DNA of 64,000 nt, taken from contig OX438744.1 in NCBI GenBank assembly GCA_949316235.1, forward strand, positions 40,033,278-40,097,277. Direction: 5' to 3'. This DNA is from Oegoconia quadripuncta. Lineage: Eukaryota; Arthropoda; Insecta; Lepidoptera; Autostichidae. Within the stretch, counting starts at the first letter, position 1. Each line of letters begins with the position of its first letter. The notes under the pieces were generated by a model, which was not told where the DNA came from, ran no database searches, and saw only the letters and a program-made list of their open reading frames with translations. A program made the translations under genes and the position numbers. Below are positions 43,792 to 55,084 of this stretch, piece after piece.

Positions 43792-44124
43792 CCTCCGTGG
43801 CTCAATGTAAACAACATTGGGTTTACGATTCGGAGGTCGCGGGTTCGATCCCCAGCGGGGTACATGTTTAAGTACTCGGTTTGGTTGGTGGTAGGGCATT
43901 TTAAATGCCCGCCTGGCTAGCTACCACCATCTTATGTAAATCTGCCGCCAAGCAGCAATGTTAATAGCATTGTTGTGTTCCGGTTGTCAGAGATAAGATA
44001 GCCAGTCCCCCAAATGTGTTGGGGTTTCCGGGTCAGTACGCTTCCATCTTCGACCTCATCTTCACTTAACATCAGGTGTGATTGAGGTCAAGTACCAACC
44101 CGTTATGCATAAAAAAAAAAAAAG
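43792..44124 (+). mobile_element. SINE1, best full-length copy
   Basis: Runs from GCCTCCGTGGCTCAATGTAA (box A) and GTCGCGGGTTCGATCCCCAG (box B) through the body to 'gtaccaacccgttatgcata' and 13 A residues. About 333 bp. The last third shares 37 of 43 bases with the LINE-B 3' tail. Confidence 0.93.
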
Positions 44125-44419
44125 AATCAACAGCATTATTACAAATTCTTACACAGAAAGCTAATACCAAAATTATGCCAATTAAAGATTCTTATTATGT
44201 TATAAATATATTACATATTACACGAAAAAGAACAATAACTAAAAGGGCTTATCCCACACGGCATTCCATACAAACTATCGAGGCCAAATTTTTCGAAATG
44301 AATAGATCGATTCTAATGAAACTTTATACGTATTTGGATAGATCTAAAAAGTTAATAATTTTTATGCATACATATATCAAAGCCTCACACTAAGTTCTCA
44401 TGGTAGGTATAAATAAAAA

Positions 44420-44697
44420 TAAAAAATAAAACATCTTTAGACATACACACAGCGCCATCTAGTTCCACAGTAAGCAACTATAGGCTTGTGTTGTGGATAC
44501 TAGATGGTGGATATACTACATAAATACATTTTCTTTTTTGTAAATAAATACTTATTATAAATGAAAACATCCATAACTCGGGTACAAAATGTCCGTATTC
44601 ATCACACAAACATATGCCACTAGCGGGATTCGAACCCGCAACCTTTTGGTATAGTGGCCAGAGTTGCTAACCACTACACTAAACAGGTCGTCGGGTA
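44420..44697 (-). mobile_element. SINE3
   Basis: Distal body 'cagcgccatctagttccaca', then the body and a tRNA-like head 'ccactacactaaacaggtcg' at the right. Complete apart from the extreme 3' end. Confidence 0.85.
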
Positions 44698-44890
44698 TGC
44701 ATGCATACATGTTTAACTGCCATGTCGACTTAGTGTGAGGACTTAAGGTGGTGCTCTTTGACTCTTGTTTTAAACGTGTCAAGGGTGTGACTGTCCAGTA
44801 AGCTGGTAGTAAGTGAGTACCATAGCCTGACCGCATGAACGGAAACGGAGTAGTTGTAAAAGTCAGTCCTGTTGCACGTATAGTATAGTT
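44698..44890 (-). mobile_element. Possible LINE fragment
   Basis: The minus strand reads SVRSGYGTHLLPAYWTVTPL-type residues (44700-44836), which look like the end of another reverse transcriptase, but I cannot name the family. Confidence 0.3.
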
Positions 44891-44919
44891 GAGAATACTA
44901 GTGTCAAGTGGAATTCAAA

Positions 44920-45145
44920 ATCAAAATCAAAAAAAAATTTCAAGGTTCAAGTTTAGGTACTAAGAGTAAGATGTCGTTTAAATCAAAAAGATATTTATTT
45001 CGTACGTTAAAAATTATCACCTGAAAACGTCACATTTTTTATCTTATTATTAAAGTTTTTGACATTATTGCTCATTCACAAAGCTGATTCCCCAGAGAAG
45101 AACGAGCAACAAACTCAAGGGTTGCTCTTTTGAATAAGAACGAAT
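44920..45145 (-). mobile_element. LINE-C 3' UTR fragment
   Basis: attcaaaatcaaaatcaaaa at left and 'cagagaagaacgagcaacaa' at right. Only UTR is present. Confidence 0.7.
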
Positions 45146-45179
45146 GACAATAGTATGTACAAAGTTATCGCCTTTTCTA

Positions 45180-45405
45180 GCCCTTTTCATAAATATATAA
45201 CGTCGCGACCTGTATCCCAAATGCAATGGTCAGATGTATCCCAAATATTAGCGTTAAATCCACGGTTCACCTCTTGAAATATACGCACATGCACAGGTGA
45301 CAGGTGAACCCATCGCCGTTAAAACGTGCAAAACTATAGATGTATTTTGGAGTAAAGTCCCTTAGTCGCCTTTTACTACGTGCCGAAACTACATAGCACT
45401 TTATT
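45180..45405 (-). repeat. Dispersed 'cgatgggctcacc' repeat, reverse
   Basis: 'ggtgacaggtgaacccatcg' and 'aagtcccttagtcgcctttt' are the complement of the family at 37745 and 51430. Confidence 0.55.
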
Positions 45406-46037
45406 TATTTAAATGTCAAACGATGGCGTGCGAATATTCGCGGTCGTGCTTCCGATTGGCGATCAAGCATGTTTCACATAATGCCTACCAATCTACAAAC
45501 TGAATTGTGAATCGACCTTTCACCCATATAGTATATTTTCCGTGTGTATACCGTTTAATAACGATAAAGGAATTGTCGCTAACGAAGTTGATAACGTAAT
45601 TTGCAATAAACAAAGTTGATAAGTCAACTTTGAACTTAGATTGTGTTATCGTTTACACTGACACTCACTGTATTGTAATTAGTTTAATTTCTAACTCGAG
45701 TTTTACAAAGTCAATGTCAATAGTTTAACATTGGAAATGTTTTTCGGTAGCTCAAGCTTAAGGATAAGTTTTTGTACATAGTTGAGACATGTAGAACGCG
45801 TCGCAAATTAGAGTAAGGGGAGAATGGGGTATGGAAAGAGGCTCTGGCCACGTGGTCCGACTGCGACGCGTCTTTTCGTTTCCACAAGATGATGAAAACG
45901 TATTTAGAAAAGTTACAAATATGACGAAAGAATTTTCGAAAGATGTGCAAAAAAAAATCTTAAGGTAAACCCTTCTATCCTCTCATGAAAGCGTACGCGT
46001 AAGCGTCATGAAACCTTTTTTAGCTTCAAGGATTTCC
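45406..46037 (+). promoter_or_regulatory. Low-repeat intronic stretch with clustered GATA motifs
   Basis: No repeat family recognised. GATAA cores lie at 45563, 45590 and 45618, and a TTATC at 45646; two of the four have a T before GATAA and fit WGATAR. A fat-body enhancer is conceivable for a lipoprotein gene. AT-rich DNA yields such motifs by chance, so this is weak. Confidence 0.25.
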
Positions 46038-46051
46038 GAGCACATCGGAAC

Positions 46052-46441
46052 AACTACACTTATTGACCCCCTCGGAGAAGACAGAGGGATATAAGCCCAT
46101 ACAGACATGTCATATTTATCTTATTTCTTCAGTTTCTTCAGTTTATAAGACAGTCTCTGTCAAAACAAATCATTCGTCGTATACTTGGCGTATACAGAGT
46201 CTAGTCACGGTCAAGTCATTCTTCAGTAAAGTGGCAGAATGCTTTACAAAAGATTTTGGCGGCTTCTTGTGTGAACCAGAAAGTTTTGTTACGCAATTTA
46301 ATTTACACCTCCCTTCACTTGTACACTATCACTAATTTTTGCTGAACAATATTCTGCCATTATTAAGCACTCAGAAATCACAAATTATAAGAATTATAAA
46401 CAAAAATGCAACTTCACTCGCCGAGATCCCGCCAAAAAGCC
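46052..46441 (-). mobile_element. RPR element, copy D
   Basis: 390-bp minus-strand copy, 5' end ggctttttggcgggatctcg at the right. Duplication gagcacat(c/t)ggaac at 46038-46051 and 46442-46455 (13 of 14 bases). It lies in apolipophorin intron 1. Confidence 0.85.
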
Positions 46442-46544
46442 GAGCACATTGGAACTTGGAACGTTAAAATTCGAAATGCAAAAATTACAACTTTACAGGT
46501 CAATTAACATGATACCTAAGACATATACAGTATGGAAAGATAAG

Positions 46545-47075
46545 TCGGGTCCTGGAGGGAAACTACCTTAAATCCTTAAGCTAGCTCATTTTACTTAAAT
46601 GAGACATTCCTTTATTTTTTAAAAGAAACAAAACTGCTTTCAAATATTTTTTAAAACTCGCTTGCCTCACCTGGGAGTCGAACCAACTAAACATAAAAAA
46701 AAACAAACACTCCTTATTTTATTATACTAATCGATAGTATTATTATTCAGGATAAAACTTCTCTAACAAACATTTGGTCTTAAAATAAAAAGATCGTTAA
46801 ATCTAACATTAACTTTATTTTACTATCAATTTGTTACACTTAAATTATTTAACTGATAAATTGTTCTAAATGAGCCCCCTCGTTCTGGCTACACAAAATT
46901 AGTCGCCGTTGAAATTTATTTCTTGTAGCCTTCAGCAAAGTGTTGTTGTGTATGCCCCTAATAACATTTTCTACCGCAACCCTTAGCTCTTGAACGGTTT
47001 CATAGCAAGTTTCATAAAATCTCCACACCTGAGACGCTGTTGCCTAGGAGTGATGTAAGATGATTTCTTCAATAA
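46545..47075. mobile_element. Decayed relative of the mariner-like element
   Basis: The left part parallels the inverted arm at 15.0 kb (ggtcctggagggaaactacc, 'gcctcacctgggagtcgaac'). 46850-47060 reads on the minus strand RFYETCYETVQELRVAVENV and RNKFQRRLILCSQNEGAHLE, like a mariner-family transposase C-terminus. No intact ends. Confidence 0.6.
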
Positions 47076-47097
47076 CTTGCTTTTTCCGGGAGTTACC

Positions 47098-47175
47098 CGG
47101 AAAGGTGGAAACGCAGTTGCGTTTCCACCTTCGTCCTCATCTTCACTTAACATCAGGTGTAATTGAGATCAATCT
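47098..47175 (+). mobile_element. SINE1 tail with adjacent hairpin
   Basis: 47102-47131 is a perfect inverted repeat with 14-base arms (aaggtggaaacgca) around 2 bases, leading straight into the SINE1 tail (cttcacttaacatcaggtgt). Confidence 0.65.
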
Positions 47176-48189
47176 TTAACTCGTAAGCTATATAAATAAC
47201 ATGAAAGAGTAAAATGGACATTCTCTGTAATTTGACATTTCAACATTGACATTTTTATATTCCTTTGATTTTGATTGAATTTTGATGATTAATTGTTATT
47301 AATTTTACCACTAGCTAAATTATGTATTGCTACGCTTTGTAACTTGATTTGTAACTTTTAAAAGGTACTTACTAGTTCTTTTCCTCAAAAATTTCGTTTA
47401 GCACAAAAGCGATTAATTGTTATGCTTGCTGATTATCTTTGTATGTAACTTTAATATTGTCCAATATTTGCACGTCATTGTAATGACTGAATTTGGCGGA
47501 TCTTATTGTAACAACACCTAATCTAATGTATCCTATTCAAGAGCAAATAAATCATATTCTGTTCTAAAAAATCATCATAACATTTATATTTACTTGACCT
47601 GCACACATTCTCCAGAATTTCAAATTTTATAAAAAAAAAACCCTCAACAGTTGATATTAACAACATATTTAACAAAAAAACATTCATATCCCACCAAAAC
47701 ATTTGTCACAAAAAGCAGCCAAGTTCGGTATACGGAACTGTGTTTATGAACTTTACCACTTATAGTCACAAAGTAATGTGACCCTCGAAATGGGACATCC
47801 ACAAATTCATAGATAACGGTGTAAAATTAAAATTAATTTGTCAGGTTGCGGATATACACGTCCGATTTCTGATTATCCAAGTACGTGTAACAGTGGCAAA
47901 CTTAATTCACGAGTTCGTCGATAAACATTCACTTTAATTTTGAAGTTATGTTTATAATTATTTTAACTTTTATGCTTTTGTGCAAGTGCAAGAGTATACT
48001 ATTTTTTTTTCTTTTTTATGAATAACTCCTCCTCCGAGGCTCCTAGAAGTGCGGGCCGTGGGCCAGCTTGGCCCACGCCTATCTACGTCACTGGTGGTTC
48101 GGATGAGTTTAGATTTTTTTATATTAAAGACTTAACTCGGGGACAGGTTCGTAGCCATGTTTGATAGGAATCGATTAATCCGTTCCAAA
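47176..48189. other. No recognisable feature
   Basis: Intronic sequence. 47520-47545 (gagcaaataaatcatattct) looks like a retroposon end. Nothing else identified. Confidence 0.35.
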
Positions 48190-48500
48190 GATATATTTTT
48201 TTTATGATTAAGGGGATACGCGTTTGACCACAATCTCACCTGATGGAAAGTGACGATGTGGTCGGAGATGAAGCACACGATATCAATGCCTATTCATTCT
48301 GCTCTTGAAGATCCCATGCCTTGGCTGTTCTTATTATGGATAAAGAGAGAGAGAATGATTTAATACTTTCCGGATGATTTTACTTCAAAATGTCAGGTCT
48401 AGTTTTTAGAAAAGAATGAATTCACTTTCCATCAGGTGAGATTGTAGCCAAACGCGAAACCAGTTTTTAATAAAAAAAATAAAAAATAAAAAAAATTAAG
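48190..48500. mobile_element. Two LINE-B 3' scraps in inverted orientation
   Basis: 48205-48330 is minus strand (gtttgaccacaatctcacct). 48422-48495 is plus strand (actttccatcaggtgagatt) with an A-rich tail. Confidence 0.7.
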
Positions 48501-48735
48501 GACATTTCCTTTGCGGCTATTTTTGAATACTTTCATCAAACGAGCTTCAGTGATAATATGGTCGGTGTTCCAGTTTTTTTACGAAATCATGACATTTCTG
48601 CGTCCCGACCTTTGGGGATAATAGGACCAATTACAGTAAAACGGGACTGTCCCGATAACCTTAACCCATTCACACATGAGTCCACTGGTGGCAGAGGTAA
48701 GCTCTTATATAAGCTTATCTCAATAAGCAATATAC

Positions 48736-49532
48736 GGGTTGTTGTGCATTCGTCACGAAGTAAATTCGTCACATGTATTAAAATGATGTGTAAATTCGTC
48801 ACAGGGTAGTTAAGGGTTATTGTCAATTTGCTACAATTCCTCATTTTACATATTTTTTTCATAAAGTAGCGTTAGCAAGTGAAAGTCATTTGTGTTTATG
48901 AAATGTAATAATAGATAATGTAAAGCAAAATTTTGAAAATTGTGATTATTAGGTACTGCGATTAAGTTATATAAAAGTAAAAGTTACAATATAAGCAATG
49001 AGGTAGCCCTGGTCCCCATACTAGGATTCCCCACTAGGATATATTTCTATTGTTTTTGTTATATTTGTAATGTTGTGGGCAAATCAGACACTTCACAACT
49101 GTGATTTTTAACTGAATGTATTTTTTTTTGTTATTGTTGTGACTATGAAAAATAAATAACGTTTTTATTCTACTTAAGCATTGGTTGATTACTCTGCTGT
49201 CTGTGCGGAAAAAAGCAATATGACGAACTTCCAATATTTTTTACAAACCAAAAAATACGACGGCATATTTTGTATTTTGCTGTCCCCATATTGGATTTTT
49301 TACCATAAAATGTATCGTATGACAGTTCGGGTACCAAGACGAATCTAACGACACCACACACTTCGAAATCGGTCAAGTCGTTTAGGCTATAGGATGCGCC
49401 AAAGGAACGGACGTACATACATACACTCGATAAACATTACCTTCCTACCTTGGGCAGTCGGGTAAAATAGAATTGTGACGAATTATACTTTTTCCGTGAC
49501 GAATTTACTTTGTGACGAATGCACAACAACCC
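48736..49532. mobile_element. 797-bp hAT-like element with attcgtcac subterminal repeats
   Basis: Inverted ends GGGTTGTTGTGCATTCGTCAC (one mismatch in about 37 bases). Flanking 8-mers caatatac (48728-48735) and caataaac (49533-49540) match at 7 of 8. ATTCGTCAC occurs at 48748, 48764 and 48794, and inverted at 49475 (one extra base of match), 49496 and 49512, like transposase-binding sites. It contains a copy of the 'accataaaatgtatc' repeat but no transposase. Confidence 0.8.
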
Positions 49533-49899
49533 CAATAAACTACATTTTGTAAGGTGTCATTACCACGTGTTAATTTACTATAAAAATACCACTTTAGGTC
49601 AGCTGCGTTATACCGAGACTTGACAACATTTTTACACGACAAAATTTACTTCATTTATCTTTTCTATCACTTTATTCCTCTGACTTCAACATAATGAACT
49701 ATTTATAACTTTGAGAAAAATTAAGACACTGCCAAGTGATAATGGAGTCGAGGTAGAGTCAAAGGCCACAGATAACGCGAACAAAGGATGCTATCGTATT
49801 TGCTATTACTGTTATCTGCGGTTCAGTGGCAAATTCTATTGGTCACTGTCAAGGCGATTTGATAATTAGTAAGCCCGAAAAATACTTCCACATTTTTAA

Positions 49900-50507
49900 A
49901 TCTCTTAGTGTCTCGCAGTGTCACTTAGAGATAGATTTAAAGAGTATAATATTCTAACCTTTTCGTCACAGTACATTTTTGAAAATCTAATATATGTCAA
50001 AAAAAATATAGCATCATTTAGGAAAAATAGTGATAAACATGATGTCAATACAAGAAATAAAGATAAACTTGCAGGTCACATAAGTCGCCTCCACAAAGTC
50101 AGTAATTCATTCAAAGGGTTATGTATACGCTTTTTCAATAAAGTTCCTGTTGATATACAAAATCTTCCTTTCAATAAATTTAAAGATACTATAAAACAGA
50201 AACTTATTAAGAAAGCATATTATAAAATATCAGATTATTTAGATGATAAACAATCATGGACATAACCAGCCCGTTCGCATAACCAGGCTATTTCACAATT
50301 AATAATGAAATATTATAATATAAAATAATAATTTTGTAATATAAAAACCTTTTTTTAAAAAGAGCGACCTCTCGAGTTTCTTGCTTGTTCTTCTCAGGGG
50401 AAAATTGCCTTTTGAACAAGCAGTAGCTTTAAAAATGTGAAATCTGACTCTTTTAAGTGTACCCTGTGTACCTACAAAATAAAGCATTTTTTGATTTTGA
50501 TTTTGAT
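49900..50507 (+). mobile_element. LINE-C 3' portion with long open frame
   Basis: Open frame 49918-50265 (SLRDRFKEYNILTFSSQYIF, then NTRNKDKLAGHISRLHKVSN, to the stop after KQSWT), followed by the full UTR ending in TTTTGATTTTGATTTTGATT. Among the best-preserved LINE-C copies here. Confidence 0.88.
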
Positions 50508-50585
50508 TTGCCCCTGGCGGGATTCGAACCCGCGACCTATTGGTACAGCAGTCAGAATTTTTAACCACTACACCAAACAAATTGA
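50508..50585 (-). mobile_element. SINE3 head fragment joined to the LINE-C end
   Basis: gcgggattcgaacccgcgac to 'ccactacaccaaacaa' directly follows the LINE-C tail. Only the tRNA-like head remains. Confidence 0.75.
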
Positions 50586-50811
50586 CAAAAGACAAAACAT
50601 TAAGATTTATAACAATAATGGTTTGATTATAGGACTAGCTTTTATAAGCTTATATAAGCTATATATATTATTATAGCGGAATAATTTAATAAGACCTAAA
50701 AATATACATTGTTTTTAACAAAAATTATGGACACCACTGTCTAAATTAAACATATTTTATTTTCAACAAACTTTACAGCATATATAAAACCCAATTAAAA
50801 ATACCTATATC

Positions 50812-51075
50812 TTATAGAAAAAATACGCCGTCCAACTCGCTTCCGTGAGGCATAGTACCTAGTACGCTAGCGCTATTGCCCCGCTGAATGCATGAGCTCA
50901 GCTGCTGAGCAAAGTAGGTACCAGCTCTCACATCTCCAGAGGCGTGGACCAGTCTAATGGATAAATCCTTTACGAAATGTTTCATGTCAGAAGACCACGG
51001 GCCCAAAGTCTCCACTGCAAGCGCCGCAAACTCGTGGTTTGTAGAGATTGACGCATATTTACGGCGCTTGTTATT
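50812..51075 (-). mobile_element. LINE-E C-terminal fragment
   Basis: Minus-strand frame LGPWSSDMKHFVKDLSIRLV, RAGTYFAQQLSSCIQRGNSA, SVLGTMPHGSELDGVFFL with a stop at about 50812. It shares its end with the chimeric piece at 12.8-13.0 kb. Confidence 0.75.
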
Positions 51076-51429
51076 TTGAGCTTGTTCAGCCGCGGTGCCA
51101 GGTCTTTGCGCAGTTCCTTGTATATCCTTTTATTTTTATTATATACCTACTTACATATAATAATATCACGAAAGATGGGAGAGGTAATGCTGTTAACGTT
51201 TTGTAGTCATTGGTAACTGCAGTTAATATATTTGATCGACGGATCATTCTCTTTAAATGGACCCATTATTAATTTCCCTCCCGTTTGACCCATGTCTACA
51301 GCCGACGCATTATCCAATTTGCGAGACCCGGGGCTTGTTTATGAGGGGGACTTGGTTCGTCTGTCTGTGTTTGTAAAATTGACGATCCAATTGGAATCAA
51401 ATTATTTTATATCAGCTCTTGCCTGGACT

Positions 51430-51580
51430 TCGTGCCAAATAACAGAAGGCGACTAAGGGACTTCCACCAAGAAATATCTTTAGATTTGTACGTTTCAACG
51501 GCGATGGGCTCACCCTCTAGTCTAGTCTAGTCCCTTAGTCTTAAGTTAGTATTTTACGACACCCACGGGAAGAGACGGGC
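51430..51580 (+). repeat. Dispersed 'cgatgggctcacc' repeat
   Basis: 'cgactaagggacttccacca', 'aacggcgatgggctcaccct', then 'tacgacacccacgggaagag'. Confidence 0.6.
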
Positions 51581-51616
51581 TGGTTCTATTCTATTTGTTG
51601 CTAACAGACTCTACAA

Positions 51617-51792
51617 ACAGGTCGTTTGGTGTAGTGGTCAGCAACTCTGACCAGTATACCAAAGGTTGCGGGTTCGAATCCCGCTAGGGGCATATGTTTG
51701 TGTGATGAATACGGACATGTGTACCCGAGTTATGGATGTTTTCATTTGTAATAAGTATTTTATTTATTTATTTATTTATTTACAAAAAAAAA
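51617..51792 (+). mobile_element. SINE3 5' half
   Basis: Head cgtttggtgtagtggtcagc and ggttgcgggttcgaatcccg, body to 'aataagtattttatttattt', ending in TTTA repeats. Confidence 0.85.
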
Positions 51793-52079
51793 TGTAATAA
51801 GAATAAGGTATATAAGAAGAATAAGATATGTAAAAAATAAGATTCCCATTGATGTAGAAAATCTTTCTTAGTCGATGTCACTGGTGACCCGAGAGCTGGT
51901 TGTTTCCTCGCCCAACGCTTAAGTATCTGCATACAACGAGGAAACGCCGCCAACGTTTTGGGTACCTTGCCTCGCGGCCCCATTTTTTTACATTTGTTCT
52001 AGTTTATATTTAAATTCCATCTCTTTATTTGCTATATTATATCTAATGCTGACATTAAAAGATGAAAAAAAATCTTCCT
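51793..52079. other. Unassigned, possible ORF remnant
   Basis: The minus strand reads GPRGKVPKTLAAFPRCMQIL and KRWARKQPALGSPVTSTKKD (51860-51983). It may be a retrotransposon piece, but I do not recognise it. Confidence 0.3.
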
Positions 52080-52365
52080 TATAGAATAAATAAATAAATA
52101 AATATCCTTAGATATACAAACAGCGCCATCTAGTTCCACAGTAAGCATCTATAGGCTTGTGTTGTGGATACCAGATGATTGATATACTACATAAATACAT
52201 TTTTTTTTAGTAAATAAATACTTATTATAAATGAAAACTTCCATAACTCGGATACACATGTCCGTATTCATCACACAAACATATGCCCCTAGCGGGATTC
52301 GAACCCTCGACCATTTGGTATAGTGGTCAGAGTTTATAACCACTACACCAAACAGGTCGTCCAAA
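52080..52365 (-). mobile_element. SINE3
   Basis: Distal body 'cagcgccatctagttccaca' through to the head 'ccactacaccaaacaggtcg'. Confidence 0.85.
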
Positions 52366-52439
52366 AATACCAGACTATTTTTATAATCATGTCTGGGCAT
52401 AACCAGCTCGTTCGCATGCCAGGCTATTTTACAATTAAT

Positions 52440-52575
52440 AATCATCAGAGGCATGTGAAGTCCCCAACCCGCATTGGGCCAGCGTGGTGGACTGCGGCCC
52501 ATACTCCCTCATTATACGAGGGAAGGCCTATATCCCTGCAGTGGGGTGTTTACGGGCTGATGATGAATGTATTAC
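52440..52575 (+). mobile_element. SINE4 3' part
   Basis: 'catgtgaagtccccaacccg' to 'gcagtggggtgtttacgggc' and a GATGATGA end. Confidence 0.75.
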
Positions 52576-52659
52576 TGAAAAACAGCGTTGACCGTGACAT
52601 CTGTCCCGGTACAGCAAAGCTGATGTCAATCCCTTTCGCCTTGACTATTCAAAATTCTT

Positions 52660-53045
52660 ACTCAAAATCAAAATCAAAATCAAAAAATGCTTTATTTTGT
52701 AGGTACACAGGGTACACTTAAAATAGTCAGATTTTACATTTTTAAAGCTACTGCTTGTTCAAAAGGCAATTTTCCCCCGAGAAGAACAAGCAAGAAACTC
52801 GAGAGGTCGCTCTTTAAAAAAAAAGGTTTTTATATTACAAAATTATTAATTATTATTTAATGTTATAATATTTCATTATTAATTGTGAAATAGCCTGGTT
52901 ATGCGAACGGGCTGGTTATGTCCATGATTGTTTATCATCTAAATAATCTGATATTTTATAATATGCTTTCTTAATAAGTTTCTGTTTTATAGTATCTTTA
53001 AATTTATTGAAAGGAAGATTTTGTATGTCAATAGCATTAAGTGAA
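52660..53045 (-). mobile_element. LINE-C 3' end
   Basis: Starts with tcaaaatcaaaatcaaaatc. The minus strand gives the UTR and the last codons (to 'aggaagattttgtatgtcaa'). Confidence 0.85.
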
Positions 53046-53959
53046 ATCGGAACTAAGGCAATAATTAATTTTTATTATCATTTTTATATTTTTTTTTCTC
53101 AGTACGAGATGATATTGTCATACCATTTACGGACATTAACCAAGTAAATGGTATATTCCTATTTATTTTAAAATCGTAAGTCAGTTTGTCCGTTTTCGTC
53201 AATTTGGAGGAATTTTCTGACAATACGACAAGTATTTAAAATGGCGGCTTTTTGCCTAGGTATGTACGTAGATGGTTTCAGATCAAGAATTATTATTATT
53301 TTATTTTAGTATTTTTATAAGACCTTTTTTAAAAGATTTTCTTGCTTATTCTTCTATTTTCACTATTGGCTCTACAATGGTTCCCCGGGCCTAAACTTTG
53401 AATTCGTCTGGCTTATGTGTGAACAGCTATCCAATTGCAGTAGATCCAGCATCCTGCTCCCACGGATGTATCTGTTTAGTATTGATGGACGACAAATTAG
53501 TTGATATCAAGACCTGTCATGCAAGTTGAATAGGTACCTACTTTAGGTCTTTATAAATGATATCCCCATAATGACGCTTTACTTAACAAAAGTGAAATAA
53601 CAATAGGTACAAGTATTTGATAAGTTGTACATTGAAATACTTAAAAAATAAACGTTAACAATCAAATTAAGCTGTTTTATAACTCATTCTTAACCTTTAA
53701 ACTCAAATCATCCCATATCATAATTATATATTTGCAAACCTTGAAATTTAATATATTAACATAAAATTTTCGTGTACTTATCGCAGTCTCAAATTTTCAA
53801 ATAAAAGCGTGTTACATTTAACAGAGAGCGAGAAATAAAAAGAGCTTGTAAAAAGGTTGTTAATACGGTTTTAATAGTTTAAGATGATAATATATAAAAT
53901 ATAGATAAGATGATTATCATAATTTATTTATTTGCATAATCACAGGTATACGGAAAGAG
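53046..53959. other. No recognisable feature
   Basis: 53230-53290 has 'aaaatggcggctttttgcct', possibly part of the 'accataaaatgtatc' repeat family. The rest is AT-rich and unrecognised. No gene. Confidence 0.3.
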
Positions 53960-54260
53960 ATCTGATGTAAACTACTACAATACAATACAATACAAATACA
54001 CTTTATTGCACAACAGAGGGCGGAGTGTGAGTTTTGTTTCGACGTAACTTTACTACCGCGTTCACGTTTAAGTGACGATTTGTATGGAGAAATGTGCAGC
54101 GCCTCTAGCGGATAGTTTGCAAAACGATTTTTTCACAGGGACTTTTTACGTAAACGCGAACGCGATGGTAAAGTTAAAACCGAGACAAAACTCACACTTC
54201 GCACACAGAAAAGAAAATATAGTTTCAGAAAAGTAGTAAGAATATAATACTATATCAGTT
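53960..54260 (-). mobile_element. Retroposon 3' end split by a short inverted-repeat element
   Basis: acaatacaatacaatacaaa and ctttattgcacaacag at left continue at 'acagaaaagaaaatatagtt' on the right. The middle, about 54020-54203, is a MITE with ends gcggagtgtgagttttgttt and cgagacaaaactcacacttc (inverted, about 45 bases with mismatches). Confidence 0.7.
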
Positions 54261-54464
54261 GGTTGACTCTTACCGCTTTTGTTACCACACGTCATAAATT
54301 TGTTGCACGTCGTAATTTACAAAAAAATTAAAGTGAGTGTGAGTGTCCTTGTTTTATACGTTATTTCATTATTGGCAAGGCCTTTATGACGTGCAAACAT
54401 TAATTAATAGTCACATATTAATTAATTATCACATAATAATTAATTCAAGTCTTCAAGTCTAGAG

Positions 54465-54570
54465 TGAATAGGCATTTACTGGGTGCGCGTGATCTTCGGC
54501 TACATCGTCACTTTCCATCAGGTGAGATTGTAGTCAAACGCGAAACCAGTTTTCGATAAAAAAAAATTAT
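54465..54570 (+). mobile_element. LINE-B extreme 3' end
   Basis: 'agagtgaataggcatttact', 'ccatcaggtgagattgtagt' and an A run. A similar piece at 63340-63465. Confidence 0.8.
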
Positions 54571-54789
54571 CACATAATAATTAATTGTCACATATTATTT
54601 TTTACTTTATTTTTTATTTATTTATATAGAAATCACACAGCATGTAATTACATTTAAAAATATTTCTTAAAATTTTGTAAAGCAAAATTTATAGAGATTT
54701 CTAATTTACAATTTCAATATTAATCGGTACTCAGCTAACTTTGATAGTAAATAAGCTAAAAACTAAGGCATTGCTTTACATCATTATTC

Positions 54790-54975
54790 TAGTCTTATTA
54801 AGAAGGCGTCGCGACAGACCGAAAAGGAGATGGCGGGATGAGTTGGATAAGTTCCTAACCAACTGGTCGGAGCAGGCCTGGGATAGAGAGCCTGGGATAG
54901 AGAGCCGTGGAGGGAGAGGAGAGAGGCCTTTGCCCAGCAGTGGGACAGTATGGGCTCCTAATAATAATAATATTC
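54790..54975 (+). mobile_element. RTE-type LINE 3' end
   Basis: RRRRDRPKRRWRDELDKFLT, NWSEQAWDREP, a small duplication of 'gggatagagagcc', then GPNNNN from an AAT-repeat tail. Sister to the copy at 25590. Confidence 0.8.
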
Positions 54976-55084
54976 TAGTCCAACCACGTGGATGTAAAAT
55001 TTTGTATGCGTGCTATTAAGAGGGCTTATTCGTTCCAGTGGCGCCCTCCGTAAAGTGAGATTTATTTTTAAATACAAAATACAA

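Noticed and set aside
43870..44124. Independent duplication sites around the best SINE1 copy
   Set aside because: I looked for matching flanks and found only a short A-rich match that is not convincing.
46063..46335. Open frame of 90 codons across RPR copy D, similar to one at 19.3-19.7 kb
   Set aside because: It runs antisense to the RPR element's RNA strand and its ends are set by flanking DNA; shared only because the repeat is shared.
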